Positions 21,271 to 34,310 are shown, numbered from the stretch's first letter. The stretch is DNA of 63,005 nucleotides from Gnetum montanum (GCA_015680685.1 MNCI01013900.1:643424-706428); one strand, 5' to 3'. Translations and numbers: made by a program. The notes: generated from the sequence alone by a model not told the origin.

Positions 21271-21502
21271 CACAACCTGGGAAGCCACCTTGACTAGGGC
21301 CTGGTCACCGTGTTCATGGTGCCGGGTGCCGGCCCACTCTTCTCTTTGTAGTTGAATGTTCGAAGGAGACAAACTTCTGCACCCATCCAGCGTTCGTATC
21401 ATACCGGACAGCATCGTGAAGCACATACACATACAAAGATACTTGGCTTAAGCATACACTATTTCTTTTGCTAACCAATCATATGTTTACACGGAGAAGA
21501 GA

Positions 21503-21518
21503 GATTTATGGGATTATT
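21503..21518. repeat. LINE target-site duplication, left
   Basis: GATTTATGGGATTATT occurs here and again at 27165-27180, flanking the LINE exactly. Confidence 0.8.
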
Positions 21519-21807
21519 GGGGGTGTCGGACCCCAAAAAGAGAATTTTATTAATAGAAAACAAAATTTAGTACATAAGGTACTTTAAGACATATAGATTG
21601 AGGAAAGGAGGAACAGAAACCGTGTTGACTGAGACTATTATATAGGAAACATGTTAAACTTAGCATTCCCCAAGGTGTGGAAATGCATTTCAGAGATCAA
21701 CCATTCGCTGAAATGTGTGTATCTTTTCCAGGATGTGGATTGTCAAATGAGAACAAAGGTGGAAGAAAGAGGAAAAAGGCCAAATGGTGTAGAAAACTGT
21801 GGCTTAA

Positions 21808-24800
21808 TTAGGAGACTTTCTTCTGAAGTGAGGCTTGATGATGGTGATTATTTGGATCTCCGATATGACTCCATGGTTGCAATAAGAAAAACAACTGGTT
21901 AGCATTCATCTTGAATTTTGGGGCTTGAGATATAATTTGGAAGTGAACATGCCGAAGAATTTGCATTTTTTCCGAAGTAGTTAGTTGTAAGGAGTTTGAA
22001 ATAATTGTCTTTTGAAAAAGTGTGGTACATCTACGTTTCCAAATATTATATAAGATGATGGGCCTAAGGATCTTCCATAGGAAATGAGAGTTTTTGGACC
22101 TGATAGGTAAGAAACCAAACATTACGGCCTCTTGTGTAAGAGTGCATGAGGGAAAAACCTTAGAAGCCCATTCCCATGCATGCTGAGCAAATGGGCAAAG
22201 CCAAAAAACATGGACAAAGGTTTCAGGGTCATTACATAAAGGGCACTTAGGGGAGTGAATCCCAAGGTATGCTAAACGTTTCCCGATTGGGAGACCTTGA
22301 TGAAGAAAACACCAAAGGAATTGTTGAATTTTGGGAAGAGTCGGGAGATGCCAAATTTGGTTGAAAAGAGAGATCCAAAAATCCTCTGATTCTTGTTTAT
22401 TCCAAGATCGATTACAGCGTAGAATGACTTCGGAAGAATCGTGTAACAATTGGAAGGGAACATGTGGCCGATAAGGAAAAATTTTTGACCCATTAGACCA
22501 ATAGAGGCCATGAAATAGACCTTGGATAGCACCATCTAGGTGTAATGATTGATGAAGAAATGTATGTATCTGGTGGAAGCAAAGCCGCATTGCTTTCGAA
22601 GCTCCATATAGGTTTTCAAACGCTTCCCAAGAAATCCATTGATTAGCAAGACGAAGACAATTAAGGGAAATCACTCCCTTCCGGTACCAAATAATGGCTA
22701 ATCTTGCATTAGTAATGGCAAGAGGGGCGGGGGTCAAGGGTAACCACCAAGGGCAAAGCATGGGAAGGAGAGTAGGGTTAAGATGGATATTAGACCAATT
22801 AATATGATGGTGGAGAACTTGCCAAGCCTTCCATATGCTTTTGAATACATGGGAACCAGGAATGGAGATAGAATGAGGAGAGAAAATCCAATTAATAGGA
22901 TGGATGTTTTTCCAAAAAGGCTTATGTTTAGGAAAACTTTGATGAAGCCTTAGCTGGAGAAGATTTCCAATTATGTCAGAGGTGTCTAGATGTTGCTCTA
23001 ACCACTTAGCAACTAAGGTGAGTCCCTGTTTGTATGAATTCAACAGACCTAATCCTCCTTTGTTTCTAGGAAGAGTGACAATGTTCCAAGCAAGACGATG
23101 AAAACCTCGTTGGGAATCTTTAGATGACCACATGAACTCTCGAAATAACCGCTCCAAGTTTTGATAGGTTGTGTGGGAAGGAGCCCAGCACGAGGAATAA
23201 TACACATGGGTAGAAGCACAAATGGATTTACAAACAAGATATTTTCCTGCCAAGGTAAGGGGCTTAGTCTTCCACTTTTCAGTTTTCTTACGAATACGAG
23301 AGATAACTAGCTCCCACAGTGTAGAAGTAGGACCACGAAATCGAAAAGGGATTCCCAAGAGCTTCATGATCTCATGGTCTTGGATTAATTTCCATGGATA
23401 GGTGGGGAGTTTACTATAATTGTTATGAAAACTATATACAGAAGATTTAGACCAATTAATGGTAGAACCAGAGAGAGAACAATATTGCTCTACTTGGGCT
23501 AAAAGTCGTTTAACATTATCGGTTGTATTTTGGATTAGAAAAAAAGAGTCATCAGCAAAATGCATATTAAGCAGTTGATGTTGAGGAGAGGAAAAGCGCA
23601 CTCCATATAGCATCCCTGATTGAATATCATGGTTAATTTGATGGCAAGGGAAATTCGCAGCAATGATAAAGAGATAAGGGGCAAGAGGACAACCTTGTCT
23701 TACTGATCTATGTATTGCAAAGGGGGCGGTGATGCCAAAGGTGGTGGCTATTCTCGCATTAGCATCTGAGAAGAGACATTTCACCATATGAAGATACTTA
23801 GAGCCAAAACCTAGTTTTGACATAGTTTGAAGGATAAAGTCCCACTTAATGTTGTCGTAGGCCTTGGCATAGTCCAATTTCATCAAAAGGATGTCTTGGC
23901 CATCATCCTCATCCCACTGCAACCCTTCCCAAGCAGCCACTACATTATCTAAGATATAACGCCCTGGGACAAATCTGGTTTGTTGAGGGGATATAATTTT
24001 ATGAAGGAATTTTTTCAAACGTAAGGCTAAGCATTTGGCCCAAAGTTTGTATACCACATTAAGTAGAGTAATGGGTCGCCAATTAGCTATACTAGTAGGG
24101 TCTCCTAATTTGGGAAGGAGGCGAATAATCCCAAGATTTAAATTTTGTCCAAGAGAACCAAGATGGATAGCCTCTTTAATTACTTGGAAAAGGTCATGGC
24201 CAACAAGATTCCAATGCCTCTAAAAAAACTCAACAGGGAAACCATCATATCCAGGAGCTTTCCCAAAGCTGAGTTTGAAACAAGCATGTTGAAGCTCTTC
24301 TTTAGTGATATTAGCATCGAGGATGTGACACATGGATGAGTCAACTAACCTAGGATAGTTACGCGTAGTGGCCTCAAATGATGAGAGATTCATTGGGGAA
24401 GCTATAAACAAGGCTTCAAAGTGCTCCTTAAGGTAAGAGAGTATACTATCATGATCAGTGATAATAACACCATCCCTAGAGAGAGTATCTGGGGATGGAA
24501 TGGAAGGAGAGCTGTTAAGATATTTAAAAAATTCCTTACATTGCTCATCTTGAATCTTCAACTAAGTAAGTCTACTTTTGATTAAGGCACACTGGGCCTT
24601 GTGGACTTCCCAATATTGGAAAGTGGAGTGAACTTTAGCAAGTTCTTCATGAATGTGGGTATTAAAGGGTTCTATGGATAACCTTTCTGTAAGATTATTA
24701 ATAGTTGAACAAATGTTGTTGTACTCTTGTCTAGAACGAGAGGCCACTTCCTTGCCGAACTTCCGAGCAAAGTTCCTCACCCTGCTAGTGGTTCGCAGCC

Positions 24801-25673
24801 ACCATTGGATCCAACCCACCTGACCTATGGGCCTAGGTTCGGCATTTCAAAGATTAGAAAGAAGTAGTTGAGACAAAGGAGAAGAGAATAAATTAGGGTG
24901 TAGCGAAAGAGATGGAGTCTGGTCCTATGTGAAGTACTAGAGATTTGCATGGAAATGACGATGGGATAATGGTCAGATAACGTAGCATGTTGGTGAACCG
25001 TAGTGGTGGAGGTTGCCTGCCAAAAGGATAGTGTGGAGAAGTAAAATCGATCTAGCCGACTATATATTCGAGCCTAACCCAGACGAAGGTTACTCCAAGT
25101 AAATCTATGGAGAGGTCTACTTGAGTTATCCTTGACTCCATCAAGGAGATAATTTTTTTTTTTAAAGTCAGACCAAGGTTGAAATTCATGAGGAGGAAGT
25201 CGAAAAGGAACTCCCCCAAGTTTATCGTGAGGGAATTCAATCATATTAAAATCTCCACCAAAAATCCAAGGAACGGAAGGAAGAGAATAGGTTCGTTTCT
25301 ACCATAAGTTAGCCCATTCCATGGAGTCATTTGGAGCATAAATAGAGCAAACCCCAAAGGGTCCATGGGAGGAGGAAAAGATAGCCCAAGAAACTCTTTG
25401 GCTTGAACTGGAACCAGAATGGATGAGTTTGTCTTTCCAATGGGCTGAATTGAGAATAGCTGCTCCACCTTTTCCATACACGTGGGAGGTAGCTATGACT
25501 GAGGAGTGGGGAAGAAACCTATGAGCTGAAAACTCTAAGTCAAAAGCTAAAATTTTAATTTCCTGAAGAAGGATGAAATCAAAGGTGGTATACAGACTAG
25601 AGAGAAAATTACTATCCCTTTTACCTTGAAGCCTATTTGTAAGGCCTTGAACATTCCAAGATACTAAATTCAT
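21808..25673 (-). pseudogene. LINE ORF2: endonuclease, reverse transcriptase, zf-RVT
   Basis: It starts MNLVSWNVQGLTNRLQGKRD, the apurinic-endonuclease-like domain, with LLQEIK (Glu) and GGDFNM (Asp) visible after a frameshift near 25300. The RT domain follows: GKAPGYDGFPVEFF (after which a TAG interrupts), FVPGRYILDNV, KLDYAKAYDNI, RQGCPLAPYLF and the catalytic HFADDSFFL. The last ~120 residues match the zinc-binding RVT domain of plant LINEs (CPLCNDPETFVHVFWLCPFA). The 21808-24057 part alone is a 749-codon open frame. A frameshift in the endonuclease region and stops between 24057 and 25050 inactivate the whole. ORF2 would nick target DNA and copy its own RNA in place. Confidence 0.88.
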
Positions 25674-26935
25674 GAGGAGGTAGAAGATGCGGGTAGGGAA
25701 AGAACTTCAGAGGATTTGAGGGTTGATGTGTCCACTTCCATTATGTTGGAGAGGACAACTAAGGGGTCGTTTGTAATAATTGGAACTATAGAAGAGACTA
25801 TATGGGAGGGAGATAATGGTGGGTCAGAAAAGGAGGATGGTTTAGCTCTTTTCCTGCCCCCATCATTCACTCCCTTAGTGGTTGAAATAAAGTCCTTGAA
25901 AGATTTAGACTGGGTGACTTTAGCTTGCGAAGTGATCTTTATAGAGGAGCTAGAATGAGGGACTTGTGTGGTAGAGGATTTAGGTTTGGAGAGAAAACTA
26001 GAGGTCTTGTGGGGAGTGGCTGCAAATTTAAATGTTTTTGGTAGGACTTGAGTTTCATCTATAGGGAAAGAACAATTTTGTGAAGGGTTGTTTGCATTTT
26101 TCTTCCTAGCTAAGGAAGGGTAGGCTGAGATGTGGTGATCAGCTCAATGACAATAGCTACAGGAGTTTAGAAGGTAAAAATAATCAGCTTTTTGTGTGAA
26201 CAATTTTCCTCCAGTTGCTAATGTGAGAGAGGTTTTCTTGTGAGAGATGTCTAGTTCTATACAGTAGCAACGAAACTGAATTCCATTGACCTCTACTCCG
26301 TGATCAGAGATAATGTGACCTAGGGTACTGACAATGTCTCTCTCAAAGGTGGAAAAAATAAGTGGAAGATTAGGTAACTCTACATAACAGGGGATAGTTT
26401 TATAGGCTGGGTCAGTGACATTGAAGTCAAATTTCCATGGACAAATGACTAGGGTGGCATTTTGTGCTGGGAAAAAATAGGCTGAAAGGGCTTTCTTGAC
26501 ATGCGAAGCATCAGAGAGTTCTACGAGCACAAAGTTTCGAGCATAATATCCAGCATAGGAAATGGTTATGTCGTGAGATTGTAGAATAGATTTGATGTAC
26601 AAATTGAGATTTACTGATCGGGGAATAAAACCCATAATTTGAATAAAAATGAACCGAGATGAAAATTCTTCAGCTACATTATCAAAAAGATCATCTAGAA
26701 TAAAAAAAATCAATATTAGTGGAGTTGAGGGGACTTCCCTGCTGAGAAGAACCAGACGGGCCTTAAGATTAATCCATGACTGCACTGTAGCAAAGATCTT
26801 CTCTGCCAACAGCGCAACCCTACGTAGCACTCCTGGATCAGAAGCACCGGTGAACCCGTTGACGCCAACCACCACTGAACCTGTTGATGCCAAAATGCCA
26901 TAGGTCCACCCAATGATGTGAAAAAAAAATCTCAA
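25670..26935 (-). pseudogene. LINE ORF1: gag-like DUF4283 and zinc-knuckle protein
   Basis: The frame is continuous over 421 codons except for a TGA at 26142-26144. The domain at about residues 85-230 (SVNLNLYIKSIL, CPWKFDF, IPCYVELPNLPLIF) resembles the DUF4283 RNA-binding region found in plant LINE ORF1 proteins. A CCHC knuckle follows (CSYCH-stop-ADHHISAYP), spaced C-2-C-4-H-4-, in which the last Cys is Tyr and the stop falls inside the knuckle. The C-terminal 150 residues are Ser/Lys-rich. Its TGA overlaps the ORF2 ATG (ATGA), which suggests coupled re-initiation. Confidence 0.8.
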
Positions 26936-27164
26936 AAGTCTGAACTTAATGGTGGCGATCCCGGATCTGCGACACCCTCGACTCAGATCTGTCAGGCAAG
27001 TTCAGCAAAATGAGACCGATTGGCTGCTAGGGAACCACAGTAACATAGATTTGGGATTGCCGCAACAAGCAACACCCTGCATCAACACAGATCTACAAGC
27101 GTAGCCATGCAGATGCCGAAGCCCCTGTGTTTCGAATCTCTGAATGGTTATTTTCGAAATGATT

Positions 27165-27180
27165 GATTTATGGGATTATT
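27165..27180. repeat. LINE target-site duplication, right
   Basis: Second copy of GATTTATGGGATTATT, bordering the LINE 5' end. Confidence 0.8.
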
Positions 27181-27283
27181 AGGCAACGTCCTGTGTATAC
27201 GAGACATTTTGCTGTTATACCTTTTATTTCCTTAGAAGTTGTAACTTTCTATCATGGTTATAACCAAACCCTCATAATGTTAG

Positions 27284-28199
27284 TAATGAGTGGCAAATAC
27301 CCTTACACTCAACCATAAAAATCACAAGAGTTGATGCATGATTTGATCGAATTCTGTGGATGGGACTAGTTGTGGCATCTAGATCGTTATGTCTTGATGG
27401 AAGTTCAGTGTCTTCCCACTTGGACTAGTGGTAGCTTTGTCACATATGATTTAGTCCAAAGTGAGACATATGATAATTGATGTTGTTGCGACCTTATGCT
27501 ACTCCTGAAGATAATAGAGAAATTAATTATTTAATCTAATTAACAATGAAAAGTAAAGTTTAAACTAGCCTATGTGCAATGAGTATCCATTCCTAACCTT
27601 TTGTTCACAGCTTGGATTTTTTGCAACAACTGCTAGGATTACCAAGCATATTGTTACTAGGCGTACCAAACGATAACACTATTGGGTTAGCAAGTAATTA
27701 TTCTTAAGTGCTCGCGATTAGTCATACTTATTCTACTTAATAACAGAAGTAATAAAGAGAAATAAATCATAAACATTAACTAAAAAAATAGTAAGCATTC
27801 AAGTAATTAATAATAATAAAGCTAAGTGGATGTTGCAATGATGGAAGTAATTTCAATTTTTATTGTCAAACATGTAACATGTCCAAGTATGTCATACTTG
27901 AATAAGGATGTTGTACAATCACTTAACATCACACTGCGAGCATTCATTGGAAATAAACTAACAAAACTTCTCTATGTCTACATTTAAAATCTATTAAAAT
28001 CTATATGCAAATTATGCACCCAAGTGTTGTATTTATAGGCTAGCACAGATAAGGTGATATTGGATTCTTGACATTGAAGGTTGTGCCCTGATATCAGATA
28101 CTTGATAATGTAGCTCTGATATTAGATATTCGATATCGAAGCCTTACCAAAACATGACTCATATTTGATATTGGAGCCTTATCAAAACATGACTCATCA
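27284..28199 (-). repeat. 3' LTR of the second pol-less element
   Basis: The LTR runs from TAATGAGTGGC to GACTCATCA, 916 bp, and is followed on the right by the reverse complement of the PPT (tacccccacaac, 28200-28211). The U3 at 28045-28145 has drifted palindromes (gatatcag, gatattag, tcgatatcga). A TATA-like tttatagg lies at about 28031. Confidence 0.75.
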
Positions 28200-28211
28200 T
28201 ACCCCCACAAC
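28200..28211 (-). other. polypurine tract
   Basis: The minus strand reads gttgtgggggta directly before the LTR start TGATGAG. This is the expected primer site for plus-strand DNA synthesis, and it helps define the LTR edge here and at 1310 and 18620. Confidence 0.7.
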
Positions 28212-28299
28212 TAAATGAAAACTCTTCCTCAAGTTAAATAAAATCAAGAATAAGTTTTTTACAAATTATTGGAAAGGTATGGGATTATTGGCTGACTCT

Positions 28300-30118
28300 A
28301 ACAGACACACAAACTGACTCTTTCATGCCAGAGTGATGTTTTACAAAAAATGGACATGACATGACAAAATAACAAAATTGGGAAAGCTATGTAGTTCTTG
28401 AAGGCAATGGCTCTTCCATTAGCTACTTCCCTTCATCTTCAAGCTTCTAGAATTTGTAATGATCTAGGAGCACCTACAACATTTCCTCCTCTATTCTTGA
28501 GTCATGCACTATCAAGACTAATGATCCAATATGTGCTAGAGTTGGTACATCCCATAAACATGGCAGTTGTAGGAACATTTGATTGGATTTCACATACTAC
28601 CTTGCGAATTTCCTCTATTCCTCCTCAAAAGTCCAAGTCTTTTCTCTTAATTCATGATAATCTATTAGTCTCTTGGCCAAGTCTGAAACTACATCTCTTT
28701 GCCCATGGTAGTGAGCCTTAATTGTTTCTAGTTTCGAGTTTTCCATGTGGAGTTTCTGTAGAACATATTTCTTATCTGTAAACTCTTTCTCATATAAGAC
28801 ATAGGTGGCTACTACTAGTTGTTCCAATTCATTTTTGGGCCAACCTACTGTTAACATGCCAAGGTTAGCATAATGAAGGTTAGCTAACACCATGCACTCC
28901 TTCAAATTTTCAATTTGAAGGTCCTTATTTTTCACTTCTGCTTGGTGGACTATTGCATAGCTATCCAAGATGGACTACCATTCAGGGTTCTACATTGACA
29001 TGGAATTGATGCAAGGTTTTGCCATCTAGATTTCTTTTTCATTGATTTTCTTTTACATGTCGATTTGGTCCTGAAAGTGCTCTTTCAACTTCTCGTGCTT
29101 TTTGGCCTCATTTTACCATGCACTTATCTCAATTGTAGACTTTTGATGTATAACATGTACCTCCTCCATTGAGAGGATTCAGTTCTCTTTGGCCAATCTA
29201 CTTATGTCCTAGTTGACCCTCACCAGTTGCTCCCTCAACTAGTGGATACTCTCCTCCAAGATGTTTTTATGCTTTTCAATGGTGATCAACTTTGTGTTGT
29301 TAGTAGCAAGCTACTTTTTTTCCTCCTAAGTAGTGGTTAGTGCCTTTGCATGAGCATATGCTTGGGCTTTGGTAGCTAAGATATTCTAGATTACTTTCTC
29401 CTTTTCCTGTTCAGTTACTTTATTCTGGTCAATCAATTTGTCCAACAACACTATTCAAAATTGTTCCAATTGATCAACTGGAATGAATTGGGAAGGATCC
29501 CTTTTTTTTAGCCCTCAAGGTGACGAGCTCTTGTTGCAATTGATGTACCTTTTCTTTTGCATGCTCTACTTTGCTCTCTACCATGACTAGTTTTTCTTTG
29601 ATCATTATGAGGTTAGATTGAACTATAGTGACATCATTGGGAATGTTGAAGAGGATTATCATGACTTGCCCAGTTTGCAGTAATCTATTGAGTACATTCT
29701 CATGAGCTGCAAGAGTTGTCGAAGTCCTAGCTAACATTTGTGCATTTTTAGTTCTAGTTATGTCCATGGAGGCACAACAACCACATTAAAGGATTCTTTG
29801 ATGTGGTCTATTATAACTTCTATCATGCCTATTGCATCTTGGTGCTACATGATCATGATTGTGGTAGCTTTTCTAGTTTTGAGCACCACTTGAAAAGATG
29901 TATCATTCCCAGAGATTTGCTACAACCACTAGGCTTATCCTTCTAATTGCAAAGAGATCCATCTCATTGATGGATCGATAGAAACTATAGGCTGAATGGT
30001 AGCATCATTGACTCAGAAGAGGTTGGATTCATCCCTACTTTCCCAACTAGGAGTTTTACCAATTTGTTACAAATGGCTTATTGAGGGTCTATAATCCTAT
30101 AGTGGTGGTGGTGTGATT
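28300..30118 (-). pseudogene. C-terminal part of the element coiled-coil ORF
   Basis: This is the homologue of 10570-12320. It includes MDITRTKNAQMLARTSTTLA (29767), corresponding to DFTGARDAQTLAGTLMT in the other copy, and DSYAIVHQAEVKNKDLQIEN (about 28965), corresponding to TYAFAHQVQVKNRDL. Long heptad-rich coiled coils are retained despite frameshifts. The match breaks at about 30118, where the nested element starts. Function is unknown. Confidence 0.65.
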
Positions 30119-30119
30119 T

Positions 30120-30640
30120 ACGGCTCTCAGCTTGGAGATTAAAGGCACATCTTGGAAACTTCCCTCTAACCTAGAAAGTTTTCCCCCAACTTGGAAACTT
30201 TTTCCCCTAGCCTGGAAAGTCCCCCCCTCCCTTCCCAACTTGGTAAATATTTAATATTTGTTGCCATAATCTTTTTCACTAAACCAATGTTGGTTTCCAT
30301 ACCAACCAAGTCTACTTTTCCCTTCTTTTTAGTGAAAGTTGAAAACCTACAAAGTTTCCATTTTGGTCTTCAAACTTTTTCCCCTCTCTCCAATGTTGGA
30401 ATAGGATTATGTGATATTTCCATTATCTCAACCCCCTTCTTTTCCCTTTGTCATACCTAGTATAGAGACATGTGGGAAGCCAACTTGGGGTAGGCTTAAA
30501 GCCAACATTGTCAATATTCTATTTTTGGTAAAGGGGTAAACTCCCCTTATCCCCCACTTACTAATTATAGTAGGTATATCAATTTTTGCCATTTTCATTT
30601 TCTCTAAGGGTTTTTAAATTCCATTCATAAGAATTTACTC
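30120..30640 (+). repeat. 5' LTR (shortened) of the Tat-like element
   Basis: It shares with 48060-48230 a run of ~20-bp units around cttggaaactttttcccc (30150-30235). Another shared piece is ctatttttggtaaa. The part matching the 3' LTR after 48500, including a TATA box, is not recognisable here. Confidence 0.5.
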
Positions 30641-30690
30641 CAATATTAACATTTATAGCCTATTCTTAGGCACTTATTAGCACTATAACC

Positions 30691-32760
30691 ATGCCTTTTC
30701 GAAAATCCACCAAATTGCCCTTCATATTCATTGGTGAAGATCATAACCAACAAGTCATGAGGATGTATGATCCCAAAGATCTTGTAGTCATTGAGTGTAG
30801 GCGATCTTTGAGAGTCAAAGGAGAAAGTCTTGATTTTGCAGCCATTAATAAAGATTGCCATAAATTTGTTTGTGCCAAAATACAGGCAAGTATGCTAGTT
30901 CCCTGAATTAAAGTTGAAATTAAGAGGGAGTTTGAGCTTATACATAGGGATGGAAAAGAATACATCTCTTCCCCGTATGAAGAAATTCCTCTAAATGATG
31001 TCTATTCGAGCATCTTAGCCCAATTGATTACCATAGAAGTGGAAGATGAACAACCTACCTTTAGGGAACAATAGGAAGAAGAGGATGAATTTAGGGTAGA
31101 ATTCGAGCCTAAAAACATTCTTGGAGGGCTGTTTCAATAAACATCCCCCAATGTTAGAAAACCTTCTCCTAATGCCTTTTTTTCTCCATGGGCATGGTAC
31201 CATCATCTACCACTCCTCCACACCCTACCACAATAGAACCCATGTCGATTGTAGTAACACATCACACTTAGTCAATGTCATAGACAACAAGTTATAGCAT
31301 ATCAATGCCATTTACAACATAGCCATGAAATACGAAATCACAAATTTGATAACTACTCATATGGGGTCCACCATGAGACCCCCCAAAACACAAGGATCAC
31401 ACACTATGTTTGTCTCATTTGTGCCTCAAGTACTAGCACAACCATCTTTTTCTTTGTTTGGCCCACAAGCCACAACCATAGCACAACCTTTTTCTTTTGT
31501 CATGTAATCCATAGTGAGGCCACAAGCCTCACAACAAATACCATGACCCTATGTACAAACCTCACAAACTATGGGGCCACTGCAAGGCTTGGATTAAGCC
31601 TTCCAAATGATTCAAGACTTAACAAAGGAATTGAAGAGGCTTAAAGCTTCTACCACAAAAATCGTCAAGATTATGGACTTCTACCAGGACAATCCCATAA
31701 GTCCTATAGTTCCACCCTTAACACTTCCTCCTGGTGTCCCCATTCCATAATTTAGCAAATATAATAGATAAGGTAACCCTAATGCTCACCTTGTCAGCTA
31801 TTGATCTAAATGTTTGCTCTTGCAGCCATGGCCTCATATCATCATGAGGATTTTCCCTATGTCTTTGATTGGGAAAGCACTTGATTAGTACCATGCATTA
31901 CCTCAAGGATCTATATCCTCTTTGTAAGACTTAGTAGCCCAATTTATCAATTGCTTCAAGTATAACTTGAAGCCTGACAAAATACTAAGCAAGGGCCCTT
32001 AGAACTTATGCAGAAATTCATTTAGTGGTGGAATGGATTGCTAAATGAAATACTAGAGCCCATAGCTAAAGCCCATTTGTTAGCCATATTCAAGGGAGTA
32101 GTTAATGACTTCATCAAGTTAAAACTTTACTACCTTGATTCATGGTCTCTTACCTAAGAATTCTTGCAAACCAAAAACATAAAGGATGCTACAGAGGCCA
32201 ACCATGATCTGGCCTATGTATCATATAAAGCCCAACATGCTTGAAGAGACAAAAAAAAAAGAGAAAACAAATAAACACTATCATATTAATTGTGACCAAG
32301 GAAAACAAGACCACGAACCAAGGGTTGAAGGTAAACCCGCCCAAGGTCCCCACCAATGACCATAGTAACCAATTGTCAACTTCTGGGACCAACACATCAA
32401 CAAAAAATAGACCTAACTTCAAAAGGAAGGACACGTCTAAGTACACTAAGTTGCCATTAAAACCATCTAAGTTGCTTGATCACCTATTAAGAAGTGGATG
32501 CATGCAACATAAATAAATGATTGAAGCTGCTTAAAAGAAACATGAGCGACTATGTGAAATAGCCAAAGATCCCTCTCAAGCAATGAAAGGTGATCCCTCA
32601 TTGCTTAGATACTTCAAGCTAGATTTCTTTTGCCATTATCATCAACTACCCAGTCATGATACAAACTTTTGCTTTGCATTGAAGGATGACCTACAAAGGA
32701 TGATAGATAGGGGGGAGTTGGTCTTGGATGCCTCTAACCCAATTTGACCACGAAACTAGT
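30691..32760 (+). pseudogene. Tat-like gag
   Basis: The N-terminal open part is 30691-30903 (MPFRKSTKLPFIFIGEDHNQ). A retrotransposon gag domain is readable near 31840-31990 (FPMSLIGKALD-stop-YHALPQGSISSL, LVAQFINCFKYNL), with TAG where Trp is expected. A zinc-binding C-terminal motif lies at 32620-32730 (FCHYHQLPSHDTNFCFALKD), the CxxHxxxxHDTxxC pattern seen in Tat gag proteins. Many stops are present. It is followed by Pro/Lys-rich spacer sequence and then protease. Confidence 0.75.
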
Positions 32761-33639
32761 CAATGCAAGTTTATAAAGACCTATTGAATGCCAATGATAA
32801 CCCTTATATTATTTTTCATTCAACATTGATGATAATCAAAGACCTGTAAGAGAACCATTTGTGATTCAATACCCCTTTACAATGAGAGAGCTTCTTCAAC
32901 CTTCCATAGCTCAAGATCTCCCTTTGTTGTTAGGGTACCATCATGAATACCTCTAAGAGAACCTTTTGTCATCAAGGTTTCCAAACCTAATAAAATCCAA
33001 AAAACTATAGCCCAACCAACCATACAATGACCTCCTATGGTAGCCAATGCTACTGCCTCTTCCTTATAACCAATGGTTGATAACCGAAAAATTTCAGCTA
33101 ACCAAAGGAGGAAGTATAAGAAAAAGCTTAACAACAAGGGAGACAAGCAGATGGAGGCATAAAAGGAAGTAGGCCCACTGAAGCCCACTCCCATCTCAAC
33201 TATACCTATGACCTCCTCTACCCCATCTTCTTTAACCAACAAGCCACAAGAGGATGTTAAAGCCCACAACCAAAATAACAAAGAAGAGCCACAATAGCCA
33301 TAGCCTAAAACGGAGGTCCACCTTTTGGGAGGCATGGAGGAAGTAAAGCACAACTAGGGTGACAAGCCCATGGCCAACAACAAAAACTTCCTTAGTGTAA
33401 TGGACTAAGTTAAGCAATATCTAAAGCAAAAAAAAAGAAAAACCAACCTTAAGCTTATATGGCATGATTATAACTTCTGCCACACATCGTGAGGTGCTAG
33501 TCAAAATGTTGATCTCCACACTTGTTAGTGAGGATATTCTTGCTAATGAGGAAGCCATTCATCTAGTGATGATTCCTCCCTCCCTAAGAGAATAAAATTC
33601 AACACCCTTAACTTTTTGCAATAGTGAAATTAAGGTTAA

Positions 33640-34310
33640 TCCCTAGAATGGCTAGGTGACTACAACTGCTCTATTCATAATCATACACATAGGAGAATTT
33701 AAAATACATTGGGTGCTTCTTGATAATGGAGTAGCAACCAATGTCATCCCATGCACCATTGTTGAACACTTGGACTTAACTAAGTAGGTACAACCTATGA
33801 CCACTGTAGCTCTTAAGTCCTTCAATGGATCAAGAGTTGTCATCAAGGGATCTATCTCCTTTGATTTCATAGCCGAAGAATAATTCCCTACCACTGCAAA
33901 CTTCTTGGTGGTGGAAGAGATACCAGGATTCAACCTGATCCTTGGAAGACCTTAGTTCACTTAATTACAAGTTGTCTCTTCATCCATTCATCAAGAAATT
34001 CACCTTCCTTATAAGGGAGGTGAAATCTTCATTCATGGTGACAACGTGGCTTCCCTAGCTATCAATAACATGGGCATGGAATAGGGGTCCAAAGTGGAGC
34101 TTCAAGAAGAAGCTCCTAGCCATGAAGAGCAAAAACCCAAGACAATGAGAAGCAATGCAATACACTATGGGATGAAATCCCTTTTAACATTTTAAGTGAA
34201 GGGGATGGTGAATACAAGCTTGTGCAGAGTAGGATTTACTCACTCCCTAATCTTGTAAATATTAGGAAGAGCCTGCACAAGTGAATTTTACCCTAAACTT
34301 CCCATTACTT
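33640..34310 (+). pseudogene. Tat-like aspartic protease
   Basis: HWVLLDNGVATNVIPC (about 33708) is the active-site region; the expected LLDxGAS Asp is retained but the following residues have changed. GFNLILGRP (about 33933) is the second conserved motif. YKGGEIFIHGDN (about 34010) resembles the tail of the protease region in this lineage. After about 34310 the coding match stops, and a long spacer separates this domain from RT. Confidence 0.7.

Larger units (their letters stand above)
21519..27164 (-). mobile_element. L1-type LINE, near full length (5.65 kb)
   Basis: Between identical 16-bp direct repeats lie, on the minus strand, a ~230-bp 5' leader, ORF1 (26935-25670), ORF2 (25673-21808) and a ~290-bp 3' UTR with AATAAA at about 21541-21546. 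No poly(A) tract joins the target duplication. The end instead reads GGGGTCCGACACCCCC, a small hairpin. Few disabling changes are present, so the insertion is younger than the gypsy elements around it. Confidence 0.85.

Noticed and set aside
22272-22535. Alternative minus-strand frame within LINE ORF2
   Set aside because: It is a shadow of the RT/zf-RVT coding frame.
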